Assembly: GCA_003427395.1 (NCBI GenBank)
Contig: BFEA01000438.1
Location: forward strand, 1,148,404 to 1,173,615
Source: Chara braunii
Lineage: Eukaryota; Streptophyta; Charophyceae; Charales; Characeae
DNA length: 25,212 bases
Direction: 5' to 3'
In this document: positions 1 through 9,833 of the stretch, piece after piece
Numbering within the stretch: the first letter of the stretch is position 1
How the letters are laid out: every line of letters begins with the position of its first letter
Program-made: the position numbers and the translations under genes
Notes under the pieces: generated by a model
What the model was told of the DNA's origin: nothing
What the model saw: only the letters and a program-made list of their open reading frames with translations
Databases searched by the model: none

Positions 1-50
<50 letters not shown>
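1..50. repeat. (AG)n microsatellite at the left edge
   Basis: Twenty-five uninterrupted AG units open the window. With the GT array at the other edge this suggests an assembly that stopped in simple sequence. True length cannot be judged because the array touches the boundary. Confidence 0.98.
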
Positions 51-51
<1 letters not shown>

Positions 52-655
52 AGTTGTGGGTGTGGGATGAGGTTCTTTCCTTTGTTTATCTGTATAATTC
101 TGGCTCCTGGTATGATCGATTTTGTCGCGGCCTTTTTGGACTTCTCTTTGTAAATCGTCTTAGACTTTCCTTGTTTTTTTTACTTTGTATGTATGCATGG
201 AATGAATGTGAATTCCTTTTTATTAGTGATCTTTTCGGATTTCCAATCTTGTTTTGCGATGCCTGTTTCGTCCCTGTCTACTATCCATTTGCGTGAGCTA
301 TACGCTCAGATATGATTGAAAACACTCGTTATGGATGTCTGGGTTTAATCGTTAACTTTCAATCACCAAGAGTGTTGTGAGAAGTTGATTGTCCTGTCCC
401 TTTTTTCCTCCTTTTTCGTCACACGTATGACATGTAATGACTGAATTTCACCCAACGTAGCATGAGTAGGATATTTGCATGTATGCCGAACGCGATCGGT
501 ACACTGAACCCCGGGACCGATCCGTTGTTTCTCACGTTCGCGCTCGCGTACGACCACGATCTCGAGAAAACCGAGTCGCCGCATACGCGCTCGTCTGCGT
601 GAGTCAGCCTTGAACCCCGCATAAGGATGCAGGGGACCGAGCTCGCTAAACGGAT
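51..655. other. No recognisable gene
   Basis: The first part is T-rich and contains only short open frames. The part from about 480 is richer in CG dinucleotides. I see no protein-like reading frame, RNA gene or repeat copy here. It could be upstream sequence of the ORF at 656, but no promoter element stands out. Confidence 0.5.
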
Positions 656-1063
656 ATGGCTGCGGAATTTCCCTCTTGGATCCTCGATCGTGAGAGCCTC
701 GGGGACCCGGGATATCGCGAATACTGGGAAAGTGAACGACTCAGAAGGCGGCGATACTTAAGAAATCCGGAATTCCCCTGTCTGACAGAGAACGACCGAT
801 TGTGCGCAAGAGACTTTCACTGTGCCGTAACTAACGATCCCAGGGGCCCCGATTACCCGGATACTTATAACACGCAATATTTCATATCCCCCGACTTCGT
901 CGTTATTACCACCAGTTTCCCTCCCTTTCACCTCCTCCTTCCATATCACCAGCTCACAGTGGTGCCGTGGAACTCCATAGCCCACAATTGGCCCCGCATA
1001 CCGTGCGAAAAGTGTCGGCGGCACCAGGCATATCGAGCTTCGGAAATCGCTCGACGAACCTGA
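656..1063 (+). CDS. Hypothetical 135-residue ORF, possible first exon
   Basis: The frame opens with a true ATG in a reasonable context (A two bases before the ATG, G at +4, encoding Met-Ala), as is common at eukaryotic gene starts. The product begins with an acidic/aromatic and then very arginine-rich segment (ERLRRRRYLR near residues 28-37), followed by a Pro/Tyr-rich stretch and a hydrophobic, Phe/Pro-rich segment near residues 80-100. A CxxC pair (CEKC) lies near residue 117. I recognise no domain family. Overlapping frames on both strands stay open through 1,330, as expected in CG-rich DNA, which weakens the coding case. It could be a gene exon, a fragment of a retroelement gag region, or chance. 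Confidence 0.25.
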   Translation: MAAEFPSWILDRESLGDPGYREYWESERLRRRRYLRNPEFPCLTENDRLCARDFHCAVTNDPRGPDYPDTYNTQYFISPDFVVITTSFPPFHLLLPYHQLTVVPWNSIAHNWPRIPCEKCRRHQAYRASEIARRT

Positions 1064-1600
1064 ACCGAAGCCGAGCGGTGCCGACAACTGGTCGAACCGC
1101 GCGATCGCCATTACAACCCACGAAGCCGACCACAGCGGCACGACTGGTGAGGGTGATAATCCCAGACACGGTCTTCGTGTACCATCTTGCACCAGTGTCT
1201 CTAAACTTGCCACCGGAGATCTCAGTTCCGACCTGGGACTCCACCGCCACTTTCCTAAAATCCTTGGCACACCCCTTTCTCGCACTTCCAGGGCCCCATT
1301 TTGTTTCGATCAGGAAGTTGCGCGGGGCGTGAGGTTTGGGCGTCACACCCTGTCATATACCTGATAGACCCCCCCACCCCAGTATCGTAGTTGTGTATAT
1401 ATGTGTGTGGCCAGAGGCTATGTATGTTTGTATGGGCCCATAGGGCCATGTTTCTTTTTATGTCTGCCTGAAGGCTATGTGTGCTTTGTGTAATTGTATA
1501 GCGAGATATGTGTGTCCGAAGGCTAGATATGTGCAGTACTAAATAGAGGGAACTATGTGTTTGTTTTGAAGAGATGACATGCCAAGCTGAACAAGAACCC
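1064..1600. other. Non-coding; weak repeats of a GGCTATGTGTG-like motif
   Basis: After the ORF the sequence becomes T/G-rich. A short motif resembling GCCTGAAGGCTATGTGTG recurs near 1410, 1468 and 1515 in degenerate form. A C-rich stretch lies at 1370-1380. No gene or mobile-element terminus can be defined. Confidence 0.4.
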
Positions 1601-1612
1601 CCCCCAAAATCC

Positions 1613-1674
1613 CAAGTCAGACTCGAACCCGTGATCTACGACATGTGACCTGAAGACTCTACCATTTGAGCAAC
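1613..1674 (-). other. tRNA-like sequence with Pol III A and B boxes
   Basis: Read on the minus strand, an A-box-like segment (complement of 1656-1673, TTGCTCAAATGGTAGAGT) is followed about 25 bases later by a B-box match (complement of 1620-1630, GGGTTCGAGTC). These are the internal promoter elements of tRNA genes. The stems do not fold into a convincing cloverleaf: the D arm is partial and the T stem does not pair. This is therefore a tRNA pseudogene or the head of a tRNA-derived SINE rather than a working tRNA gene. Confidence 0.5.
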
Positions 1675-1913
1675 AATTGCAAACGGCCCCTGTGTGTGAT
1701 ATGCAAGACTGGGGAGATCAACAAAACAACCACGAGCAACAGTCACAAGCAACCCATGCAGTATCAAGACCCGACATACAACGCCATGGGCTACCCCTTG
1801 GGTGGTGCGTAGGCAGTGTCTGTATAAGCTTACCGTGCGTTAGTCCAAGGGGTGTGTGTCCCTCCGTGCGTCATTCTAACGCCCTGCCGGTGTCCTTGCA
1901 CAAGGCTGCAATT

Positions 1914-1980
1914 GAGTTTTGAACGCGCAACCTTAAACCACAATGAGCATTTCCAACTGGTGCTCTAACCACTGAGCTAC
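1914..1980 (-). other. tRNA-like SINE head or tRNA pseudogene
   Basis: On the minus strand the complement of 1961-1979 reads TAGCTCAGTGGTTAGAGCA, a near-perfect tRNA D-arm/A-box with a pairing GCTC/GAGC stem. A B-box relic (complement of 1914-1924, GAGTTTTGAAC on the plus strand) follows. The anticodon region does not form a normal five-pair stem. No poly-A tail is evident, so the element's 3' end is unclear. A tRNA-derived SINE is the likeliest reading. Confidence 0.5.
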
Positions 1981-1993
1981 ATCAACTAGACGG

Positions 1994-2219
1994 TCCAGGC
2001 GAGGCTTAAGGATACCAATAATCACATCCTTGGGAAGGGGGATGGGGCGACTCGGCCATTGGTGGCATCAACTTTTCCCTAGCTGGACGCAAAAGGGGTT
2101 GATATGGGGTCCAGGCGAGGCTTAAGGATACCAATAATCACATCCTTGGGAAGGGGGATGGGACAACTCGGCCATCATCAACTTTCCCCTAGCCGGATGC
2201 AAAAGGGGTTGATATGGGG
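1994..2219. repeat. Two-copy tandem duplication, period 116 bp
   Basis: Copy 1 (1994-2109) and copy 2 (2110-2219) both begin TCCAGGCGAGGCTTAAGG and end GGGGTTGATATGGGG. They differ by a few substitutions, such as GGGGCGACT versus GGGACAACT, and by a short deletion near GGTGG in copy 2. The high identity implies a fairly recent event. No coding function is seen. Confidence 0.93.
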
Positions 2220-2850
2220 TACCTTAGGCGACCACTAACTAGGTGCGCCTTCGTAGACATCAGGGCCACAAAAAGCTATGACTGGACTCAAAAGACACCA
2301 AGCGACCTTAACATGCGCCGCTTTTTATGGGGAACAAAACTCAAGAAGCCCGAACCGGAGCCATGCATAAGTAGTATGTTTGAGATGAGTGAATACAATG
2401 GCTTTTTGAAAAGCATGGACGGGGCCCCACAAGGATTAAGGGGCATATGAAAGGGGGAGGTAGACAAACTTAATGCGGACAACGGCGGTTGTGCATTCGG
2501 ACTGTGTGTGAATGTCTTGCTCCATGCCCTACCGGCCTCGGTAAGCGAAAACAACCCACGAGGCCAACCCGAATGACAGGAATGACTCTCCTGACGGGAC
2601 GAATAAAAAAAAATATATGGGAAAAAGGGTCGGGAATGAGGGTGTCCTGTTGATGTGAAGAAGGTTGTGCATTAGGGCCGACCGACATAAACCGACGGGT
2701 ACGTCGCTAGCCCCCACGAAGATCGTAAGAGACTCGTTTCGAATCCCAAATCCATAGTTTGGTGCTCGCTGGGCTGGGCCAGCGCTACCGGGAGCGTTGC
2801 GCCCGGCCGGAACCGGTTTCTCATCGGTGGTTTCACACTAGGGCGATCTT
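2220..2850. other. No recognisable gene
   Basis: Only short overlapping frames on both strands. A match to a B box (TTTCGAATCCC near 2738) has no matching A box upstream. Nothing else stands out. Confidence 0.4.
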
Positions 2851-3230
2851 CGGCGCGTCGACTAACGGGGAGGAGAAAGAGCGATGGTTGTCGGGCGCAC
2901 CGCAAGGCTCCTACACGGGGGTGGGTAATACGACAATGAGGACGCAGAAGTTTGGCCTTGCGTTGGGTGAGCGGTAGTATAGGAGCAAAGGTCGGCGCGT
3001 TGAATAGCGGGAGGGGTGTAAGGGAGAGAGATGGGGGAAGTTGGGCGGGTTGACTAGCAGGGAGAGGGGTGAGGAAGAGCGACGGTCGCTAGGCACACCG
3101 TGGTGTATTGGTCGAAGGTGCTCCTATGGGGAGGTTACGAGGACGCATGAGTCGGGCTCTGCGTTGGAGGTGCTGCCATATGGGTATGGGAGCAAAATCC
3201 GGCGTGTTGACTAGCGGGAGGAGTGTAAGG
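2851..3230. repeat. Degenerate GA-rich repeat, four copies
   Basis: A unit resembling GGCGCGTTGACTAGCGGGAG followed by AGGGGTGTAAGG-like sequence recurs starting near 2851, 2993, 3041 and 3199. The copies at about 2978-3022 and 3185-3230 share a longer block that includes TATGGGAGCAAA upstream. Spacing is irregular (roughly 50-160 bp), so this is an eroded, rearranged array rather than a clean satellite. Confidence 0.65.
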
Positions 3231-4307
3231 TGCCGCACACGCATGAGCAGCAGGGCGATGGGAAGCAGGACGCGGGAGATAGATGATGGATTTCTATGGG
3301 GGAGAAGACGTGTGGAGTGCTTGTGGGTTCCCCCCCTCTTCAACAGGCAGGGCAACGAGGAGAAGCGTGGAAGGCTGTATTTCGCAAAGGTTTTCGACTT
3401 CTGTGGGGCCACGTGTCTCTTCATCAGCAAGGTATGATCAATCCGGCAACAACGATGAATGATTTACAATCTTCCCCCTTCTTCGACAGCATGGTAAGTA
3501 TGAATTAGCACAATCTTCTGGAGGCTTCGGACCCCCTGTGGTGACTTGCCAACGGGTTTGGTGAGGAGGTACTACACTGTTTCTGATTCTTTTCAGGGAT
3601 CGAAAATGACCGTTGATGTTTTCGGTGTTAGCAGTGCCTAGAGCCTTAGTAGCTAGCAGTGGGAGGAAGGGTTCTTCCTTCCCCGAAGACGCTGGGGTAG
3701 GGTTTGAGGGGAATGGAGGTAAATATGTGCTGTCGAGGAAGGGGAGAGGGAGGTTATTTGTTGATTGGTCAGCCCATGCCCTGACGATTGCTAATCGATC
3801 TTTCCTCATTGAAGATCTCGAATTAGGATTCTTGATTGCGCTTGAAGGTCTTTTGATAACAGACTTCCAATAATGAGCCGCATTAGAATCCTTCAGCTAA
3901 CTTCAAAGTCATGATTTAGACTGCGATTTTGGTAGACTCGTAATCCTGAAAAGGTCCTTTACTAAACACAGTTCCTGCAATTCCAATATGAATTTCTTTG
4001 GGATATATGAAATATGTATTCGATGTTGTTTCCTTATTTGATTCTTGATTCTTGATCGGTTTTCTGATACTATTCGCTTGGAAAAATTCCCATGACTTCC
4101 CTACAAAAATCCTATAAAAATCAACGATTCTACTTCTGATAATCTAGGTTCTTGAAATAACTTCTCAAATTTTTTGTGCCATATATCCTTGCTAAACGTT
4201 TCTCAAACTGTGGTTTGGGATTCTGATTCGAAAATCCTTTATGGATATCTAAACTTAAAACTCGCATAATTTTTTGTGAATTTTGCCACTCAATAGTTTT
4301 CCTTCTT
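3231..4307. other. Gene-free; AT-rich in its second half
   Basis: I find no recognisable protein. Open frames at 3108-3437 and 3613-3873 on the plus strand are short and unlike known domains. From about 3,900 the sequence becomes strongly AT-rich with repeated TTGATTCTTGAT-like words. Confidence 0.4.
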
Positions 4308-4460
4308 ATTGATCGTATGGACTTCATTTTCTTTTTGATTTCTGATATAAACTCGTTTCTCCTAAATCATCCTTGGAATTTACATCCCAACTCATTGATC
4401 GTATGGACTTGATTTTCTTCTTGATGTCTGATATAAACTCGCGTGGAATTTGCATCTTAT
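4308..4460. repeat. Two-copy AT-rich tandem duplication, period about 86 bp
   Basis: The copies start at 4308 and 4394 with ATTGATCGTATGGACTT and continue to TCTGATATAAACTCG. Both are followed by TGGAATTT(A/G)CATC. In copy 2 about 17 bases between these two blocks are missing. Four other base differences are visible in the first block or beyond. Confidence 0.9.
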
Positions 4461-4595
4461 TGCATCATAATTTCACTTAGTTTTGCCCAATTGTGTTTGT
4501 TTTCCCTTAAGGAGGGGGCTGCATTGAGGGGGTAGGATGATATGAGGGAGGGAAAGAACATGCTCTGTGGGAAGGGGCTAACTGCAGAGTGGAAT

Positions 4596-6237
4596 TAGGG
4601 CATAGCAGTAGGGAGATGGTGACTCCATTGCAGTAAGTCTTGCCGGAGTAAGGTTGGGTCGGTGTTGGTGGTGGGCAGTATCAGTTCCCTCCTTAGGGTG
4701 TTTCCCCTATTGAGATGGTTTTCGTACGGGGGGCTGAGAAGGCTGCGGGGTAAGAGGGCGGAAGAGGGGCGACTGAGGGGGGACTGTGGGTTTCTGTTAG
4801 TAGGTCAGAAGGAAGGGGCTGGGACGACGCAGGCCGGTGCTGGAGTGGTTTTGCTCTGTGACCCGGAGAGAAGCATGAGGCTTGGGGGAGGAAGATAGAA
4901 CCAACACTTTCGACGTGGCTGTAGCTGGGGTGTATCCCTGTCACTGTTTTGGGGCGTGCGGCTATGGGGAGTTGCCGAGGGAGGAAGGCACTCCTCACCA
5001 TCGTCGCTAGGTTGGTCGGTACTGGGGCTTGGTGGGGTCCTGTAACTCTTGCATGGGAGGGTATGAGACCAGCTGTGTGTTGCCTGAGGACTGAACACGA
5101 GACCTGTAGTTTTCTCCAAATAGTTGCGGGGAGAGTGGGTGATTGGTTGTCTGTGCAGTCCGTACTAAGGTTCACTGGTTCTGGATCCTTGGTAGTACTT
5201 AGCCCTCACATGTAACTGGGGCGTAGGAGTTCAGAGAGGGTCACAACGAGACTGACATCCGAATAGCTAATTTGTTATGTGCCCCTGTTTTGCCGATGCC
5301 AGAACGACGCTGGCCGGAGCTGGGGCGTCGCCCTGTGACCTACAATTTGCAAGAGTATGAGGCTTTGTAGAGAGATCTGGGGTTTGCCGATGGTGGAAGG
5401 CAAGCCAGTGGCAAATCGGGGGGGGCTGCGTAGCGGCGAGAAGAGATCAGCTAGGGGTGATGTTGGTATGGTTGGTACTGTCCCTGAGTAAGTATGTCCC
5501 GGGGAAAGGAGGGCTAGGAATTACCTTAGGAGTCTAGTTCCAAAAAAAAAAAAAAAAAATTCTTAGAATTTCAAAAAATTTTCAAAAAATGTTGCAATCT
5601 GTTCCTAAATCTTTTCTTAAAAAGACGGGGGTAGTCTGCTTTGCCCAAAAAATGTCTTCTGGATTCTGGGGATTCCTGGCAACCTTGTTTAGGTGGTACT
5701 GAGGCTGTTATACTCGGTGACCTGCGGCTGTTCGATGCCCGAACGACGCTGGCAGGTGCTGGGGTGTTGCCCTGTAACCTGCTGATGCAGGAGCATGAGG
5801 CCTGGTAGAGAGATCTGGGGGTGCTTTGGGGGGGCATTCCACGGGACAACCAAGGGTTGCTGCTGGGACAACGCTGGGCGGAGCTGGGGTGAGTTGTGTT
5901 GCCCTGTAACCCAGCAGGATGAGGGAGTGTGAGGCCTGGACAAGCTCGGCAGGGAGTAAGACAATGTTGGAGACCCTTGGAAGGTTTTGTTAGGACTTCG
6001 CGGGTTTAGGGGCATTTGCAGGACTTTGGCAGGCTATTCCCATACCTTCCGAATAACGGTAAGTTTTCTCAGATGGCTTTTCAGCCAAGCCGGGTAACGG
6101 GTAAGAGAGGGATTGAGGTTAGTGAGAGAAAGACACCACGCATCCTACTAGCGAAGGGGCCAGCTGGTAGGATAGAAATAGGGCATAGCAGCAGTAGAGA
6201 TGGTGGCTTTGCTGCAGTAAGTCTTGCCGGAGTGAGG
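4596..6237. repeat. GC-rich region built from eroded repeat units
   Basis: Two repeat kinds are visible. A block TAGGGCATAGCAG...GTAAGTCTTGCCGGAGT occurs at 4596-4653 and again at 6179-6237. Between them, a unit of roughly 90 bp containing ACGACGCTGGC, GGTGCTGGGGTG, CCTGT(A/G)ACC and GCATGAGGC-like words occurs at least five times (about 4807-4900, 4993-5085, 5292-5385, 5733-5825 and 5868-5940). Minus-strand frames through it give similar peptides in each unit (for example VTGQH motifs), which follows from the DNA repeat and is not evidence of a gene. Confidence 0.65.
5542..5559. repeat. A18 homopolymer
   Basis: Eighteen consecutive A residues follow TAGTTCC and precede TTCTTAG. This could be a retroposon tail, but no target duplication or element body can be assigned. 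Confidence 0.9.
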
Positions 6238-6393
6238 TAAGAGGACTGATGGTGGATTCTCGAGGGCTTTCCGAATTTTGTCTGACTCTGAAGTTTCCCG
6301 CAAAAAAGGTTTGGAATAGCTCTAAAATTCTTAGTAGGCCCCTAGTCTCATTTTCATGGAATTTTCTGATGACTTTTCCAAATGTGCTCGTTA

Positions 6394-6424
6394 TGGAACG
6401 CTGGGCCCGGTTCCCAGTTGGTGC

Positions 6425-6455
<31 letters not shown>
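6394..6455 (+). mobile_element. Possible retroposon 3' end with 30-A tail
   Basis: A hairpin-like motif (GGAACGCTGGGCCCGG then TTCCCAG) ends in GGTGCC and is followed directly by thirty A residues (6426-6455). Related motifs (GGGACGCTGGACC, then TTCCAGC) occur at 9741-9771 and 10729-10756, so the motif is dispersed. A motif next to a long A tail suggests the 3' end of a SINE or LINE. The 5' end and target duplication were not found. Confidence 0.35.
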
Positions 6456-6457
<2 letters not shown>

Positions 6458-6747
6458 TCTTAAGAGACTCAACATTTAGGAAAAGATAGGCAAACTTGGG
6501 TTAGGCACACACAAGCTTAGGGCGGGAAAAAAGAGAAGCTTCTCAACGAACTCCCTGGACTGCCTGAGTATTAAAAGGAGCAATTGCCTGAGAACACGCT
6601 GAGGAATCAAAGACAAATGTTTTGCCTAGACTAGCGAGACCACCCACCTTCGACGCGATGGTTGAGCTGCATCCCCCAATATCAAAGCTCTCTCGCTTGA
6701 TGACCCATCCCCACCCATCTCAAAGCATTAGCACGCAAAAAACCTTC

Positions 6748-7025
6748 TAATGCTCAACCCCTATTGCAGCACAACCTGTCAGCCTGTTACATTCCATAGT
6801 AAGTTATGATGTTTATTATTTTGTATCATCTCCCTTAAATCCTAAACCCTACCCTACCAACCTCTGGTTTATTATCTCGTTTGTGCCACCATATGCTCAA
6901 ACTCTGTTGCAGCGCTGCCTTTCACCCTGATACCCCCATAGTAAGTTGTGTTGTCTCTCATTTTGTAGCAGTGCCCTTAAATCCTACCCTACAAACATCT
7001 GCTTTATCGTCTATTTTGTGCCACA
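6748..7025. repeat. Two-copy tandem duplication, period about 142 bp
   Basis: Copy 1 (6748-6890) and copy 2 (6891-7025) both carry ATGCTCAA, TTGCAGC, CATAGTAAGTT, CCCTTAAATCC, TACCCTAC and TTTGTGCCAC in the same order. Copy 2 lacks a few bases in the CTAAACCC segment. Divergence is clearly higher than in the 116-bp pair at 1994. Confidence 0.85.
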
Positions 7026-7206
7026 ATCTATTTTGTAGTTATTGCTGACTGCGTTGTGTTGTTGTCCTGTTTCAACCTCAGTTGGCCCTTCTCCCATCTG
7101 TCAGCCCCATCTCCCTTGTGCATCTGTCGTCCTGCAGATGCTTAAACCCTTGTTGGCCTTGTCATCCAGCTCTCATAACTTCTTCTGTGGTCAATCTTGT
7201 CTTTGG

Positions 7207-7730
7207 GGGGAAACTGTGGCTGTGGCACACTTTTAGTTTGCTAAAGGCAAGAAAAGACAAAAAGTGGCGCCAATGTCATGGTGTGAGTTTCCAAATGTGC
7301 AAGTTTAGCGGGGCTCTAAGACTGCACCAGTCATTACCCGCAGTGGCAGTTGGCAGATTTAGGGTCGCATCTGCTGCTCCTTTTCAGGAACTGCTAAAGT
7401 TGCCTATTCTGAATGTCGGGTGTGACTCGGACGCACTTGCCCCTCTTTTTTTTCCCCTTTTTTTTTTCAAGGGGAAACTGTGGCTGTGGCACACTTTTAG
7501 TTTGAAATAGGCAACGAAGGACAAAGTGGCGCTGAGTCGCGGACGTCATGATGTGAGTTTCGAAATGTGCAACGTTTAGCGGGAGTCTGAAACTGCACCT
7601 GGTCCAGTCATTACCGGGAGGAGGGTCTTGGCAGATTTAGGGTCACCTTTTTTGCTCAATTTCGAGAACTGCTAAAGTTGCCTATTCTGAACATTGGGTG
7701 TGACTCCAACGTACTTGCCCCTTTTTTTAA
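7207..7730. repeat. Two-copy tandem duplication, period 264 bp, with T-rich ends
   Basis: Copies start at 7207 and 7471 with GGGGAAACTGTGGCTGTGGC and share CACACTTTTAGTTTG, ATGTGAGTTT-like, GCAGATTTAGGGTC and AACTGCTAAAGTTGCC. Each copy ends in ACTTGCCCCT plus a T run. On the minus strand each unit would therefore begin with an A run, or follow a neighbour's A tail, which could mean tandem insertion of a retroposon. No protein is evident. Confidence 0.93.
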
Positions 7731-8942
7731 ACATCAGAGGGGGTCCTCCTTCCTCAGGCAGGGTTAAGAGCCCGTGCCTGGTAAAGGGGCTTTGATCTTT
7801 TTGTGGGGACCACCACGTGCCGAGAACCAGGCCCACTGTCCCTCTTTTTACATTACAAGTGGGAGTCGCCTCTATTCTGCCTAGTTCTGGGCTGCATTGA
7901 TTGACCTGGTGGAAGAAATTAATAGCCCAGTTCCCAGAAGCGAGCCTCTGCTGCCGAGGAGTCTTAGCTACTTTCCTCTCCCTGTGGGCTCCTGCTCCTC
8001 GGGGGATATTCCCATTTGCTCCATGCACCTGGTTCGGTAGGCACCATTGTTTTGATTGTCAGCTGTTTGTCCCGGTCTATGCTGTGTCTGTCCTTGTGAT
8101 TGTTGGCATGGCTCCGATAGCTCTGTCTCAGCTTGTCACAGCCGTCGTTTCTGTTCTGCTGCTCGGCTTGTTGGCCCTTGCTCGATACTTGATGGTCCAA
8201 TCCCTCTTCTCTATTATCCGCCTTCCCCCTGGCCCCTGTACCAGGGCCTATACCAGGGCCTATACCAGGGGGACATCGGGTCTTCTGTGGTCAATCTAGA
8301 TCTCCTGAAAGGTGCGAACCGCCTCCAAGCTACTGAGCTAGTTTGGGATTTTTCCAACAGAAAAGGTCCACATTCATTTTACCTTAGTTTATTTCATTTT
8401 TGAAACACCTGCAGGGGACTGACTACCAGAGGTGATAGAGCATCCACCAGTTGAGGGTGTTCCCATTTGAGATGGTTCGTTTCTATTGCCGAGGAGCTGC
8501 ACCTGCAGGAAAAGGGCTCCTGAGTCCCTTTGTTACAACGTAGCATCGTTGTTTGTCATCATAGGCACAGCATTTAAGTTGGGAAAAGTTATAGATCCCC
8601 TCCTCGACAGAAGGTTTGTATTTGTTTGTCCCTCGAAGTGTCGTAGGCCCCAAAAGGCTTGAAGTGCAGGGGGGATCCGTAACTTTCGCCACCAGCTTTC
8701 GGGGGCCTGTCGGACCTTTTGCCACAGTCCAGGGGAAACGAGTACAAACATTTTGTCGGGGGGGAGAATCAATAACTTCTCACATTTAAGCTGATTGCCC
8801 TCGTTCAAGGGGATCGATTGCCCCTGATCCCATGTAATGGCCATGTCGTAATGATGTACAGCCCGGTACCTTCCTTCCATACCTATGGTCTTCCAGATCC
8901 CACCGTTTCTGGACTGTTCTCCTATCTTCCACTTCCTCTCCC
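7731..8942. other. No recognisable gene; short 12-bp minisatellite inside
   Basis: An open frame on the plus strand around 8050-8200 gives a hydrophobic, Leu/Val-rich peptide, but it lacks a convincing start and resembles no family I know. At 8239-8270 the 12-mer TACCAGGGCCTA repeats about 2.7 times. A tRNA-like fragment near 8290-8330 has its A and B boxes too close together to function. Confidence 0.4.
8239..8270. repeat. 12-bp minisatellite, 2.7 copies
   Basis: TACCAGGGCCTA is repeated at 8239, 8251 and 8263 (the last copy partial) without mismatch. Confidence 0.9.
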
Positions 8943-8960
8943 TCACCAGCAGGCAAGCAT

Positions 8961-9120
8961 ACCTTCAGAGACGCGGCGTGCATGCTGCCACGTCGGGTGG
9001 GAAGTATCACAGCACATCCATCCAGGCAGAATGGATCGTATGCAAGGCCTGTTTTGCCTGGATGGATGTCCAGCGAAACGACATCTCGATCTGGCAGCAT
9101 GCACACCGCTTCTCTGAAAG
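8961..9120. repeat. Long imperfect inverted repeat (hairpin)
   Basis: The left arm (8961-9028) pairs with the right arm (9055-9120) around a 26-base loop. Perfect blocks are ACATCCATCCAGGCA (9014-9028) with its complement at 9055-9069, and GTGCATGCTGCCA (8978-8990) with its complement at 9092-9104. The outer TTCAGAGA block also pairs. Weaker pairing may extend to about 8943 and 9143. Candidates are a foldback transposon or MITE relic, or a transcribed hairpin giving small RNAs. No TA or other target duplication is obvious. Confidence 0.85.
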
Positions 9121-9143
9121 AATGGCTGAGAAAAGTCCTGGTG

Positions 9144-9740
9144 TTTGACTCAGGAAGAAAGAGAAGGCATAATAGAAGGCATATGGGAAACATGATATGA
9201 TGGGTTAACCACATTCATCCTGGTTTTCCACACGTGGTCGCAGCAGGCAGGCAGGAGGAAGGGGGGGGGCGGAGGAGGGGGACATATGAGAAAGTCTCCA
9301 CACTCAAATGCTCCAGAGGTGTTTCCAACATTCCTCCATATCCATTCCGATGTCGCTATGTGAGTCATAGCCGTACTCTGAGTCTGTGTCTGAAGAAGTT
9401 ATGCCTATGCGCCTACATGAAGTGGCTCAGGTTCAAGGGTTCTAATGGTAGGAGAGTCTCAGTGTCCGTGTGTCAGACTGTCAGAGTGTCCCCTTTCAGC
9501 TCGCAGATTTGCAAGAGGGGTAAGAGAGGATGGAGAGGATTGAAAAGGAGCAGCGTATAAGCTCATGGGAATGAGCCTCTGAGCCCCACAGCTCACATGG
9601 GGAACTGGGGTCCTCCAACAAGTGAGCAACAGTCTGTATAATAAAATATACAGTAAACAACCACTCATGGCCTTCGGCCCAGGATAGAAATAGCATGTTT
9701 TCAGAGAAAAATTCGCAATGTCATTATAGTACAATGTATT
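9144..9740. other. No recognisable gene
   Basis: Only short frames are present. A G/A-rich patch lies at 9244-9282. Nothing else is supported. Confidence 0.4.
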
Positions 9741-9771
9741 GGGACGCTGGACCTGATTTCCAGCAGGTGCA
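9741..9771 (+). repeat. Dispersed CGCTGG...CCAGC hairpin motif, copy 2
   Basis: GGGACGCTGGACCTGATT followed by TCCAGC matches the copy at 10729-10756 almost exactly and the copy at 6394 more loosely. The CTGGA and TCCAG halves are complementary, giving a small hairpin. Confidence 0.6.
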
Positions 9772-9799
9772 GCTCCCCACCAACAAACACGGGAGACTA

Positions 9800-9833
9800 C
9801 TTAAAGGGGATGCTCTTATCACCTCTTTAAGTA
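9800..9833. repeat. Inverted repeat with 18-base loop
   Basis: The arms GACTACTTAAAG and CTTTAAGTAGCC pair apart from one mismatch, and flanking GGA/TCC bases extend the stem. It resembles a terminator or a small foldback but has no associated gene. Confidence 0.6.

Noticed and set aside
2731-2757. Plus-strand B-box match TTTCGAATCCC
   Set aside because: No A box at a suitable distance upstream and no cloverleaf.
4693-6015. Minus-strand ORFs with recurrent VTGQH-like peptides
   Set aside because: The peptide similarity follows from the underlying DNA repeat units; frames are broken between units.
6836-6862. Telomere-like CCCTAAA sequence
   Set aside because: Only one CTAAACCCTA-like word occurs, inside a two-copy 142-bp duplication; there is no tandem telomeric array.
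4308-7730. CRISPR-like array
   Set aside because: The repeats are two-copy tandem duplications or irregular units without short identical repeats and unique spacers, and the DNA is eukaryotic.
7901-8299. Hydrophobic plus-strand ORF suggesting membrane segments
   Set aside because: It opens at a TTG and not an ATG, resembles no family, and overlaps other open frames; T-rich DNA gives such peptides by chance.
8290-8340. tRNA-like fragment on the minus strand
   Set aside because: A-box and B-box matches are only about 10-20 bases apart, too close for a tRNA.
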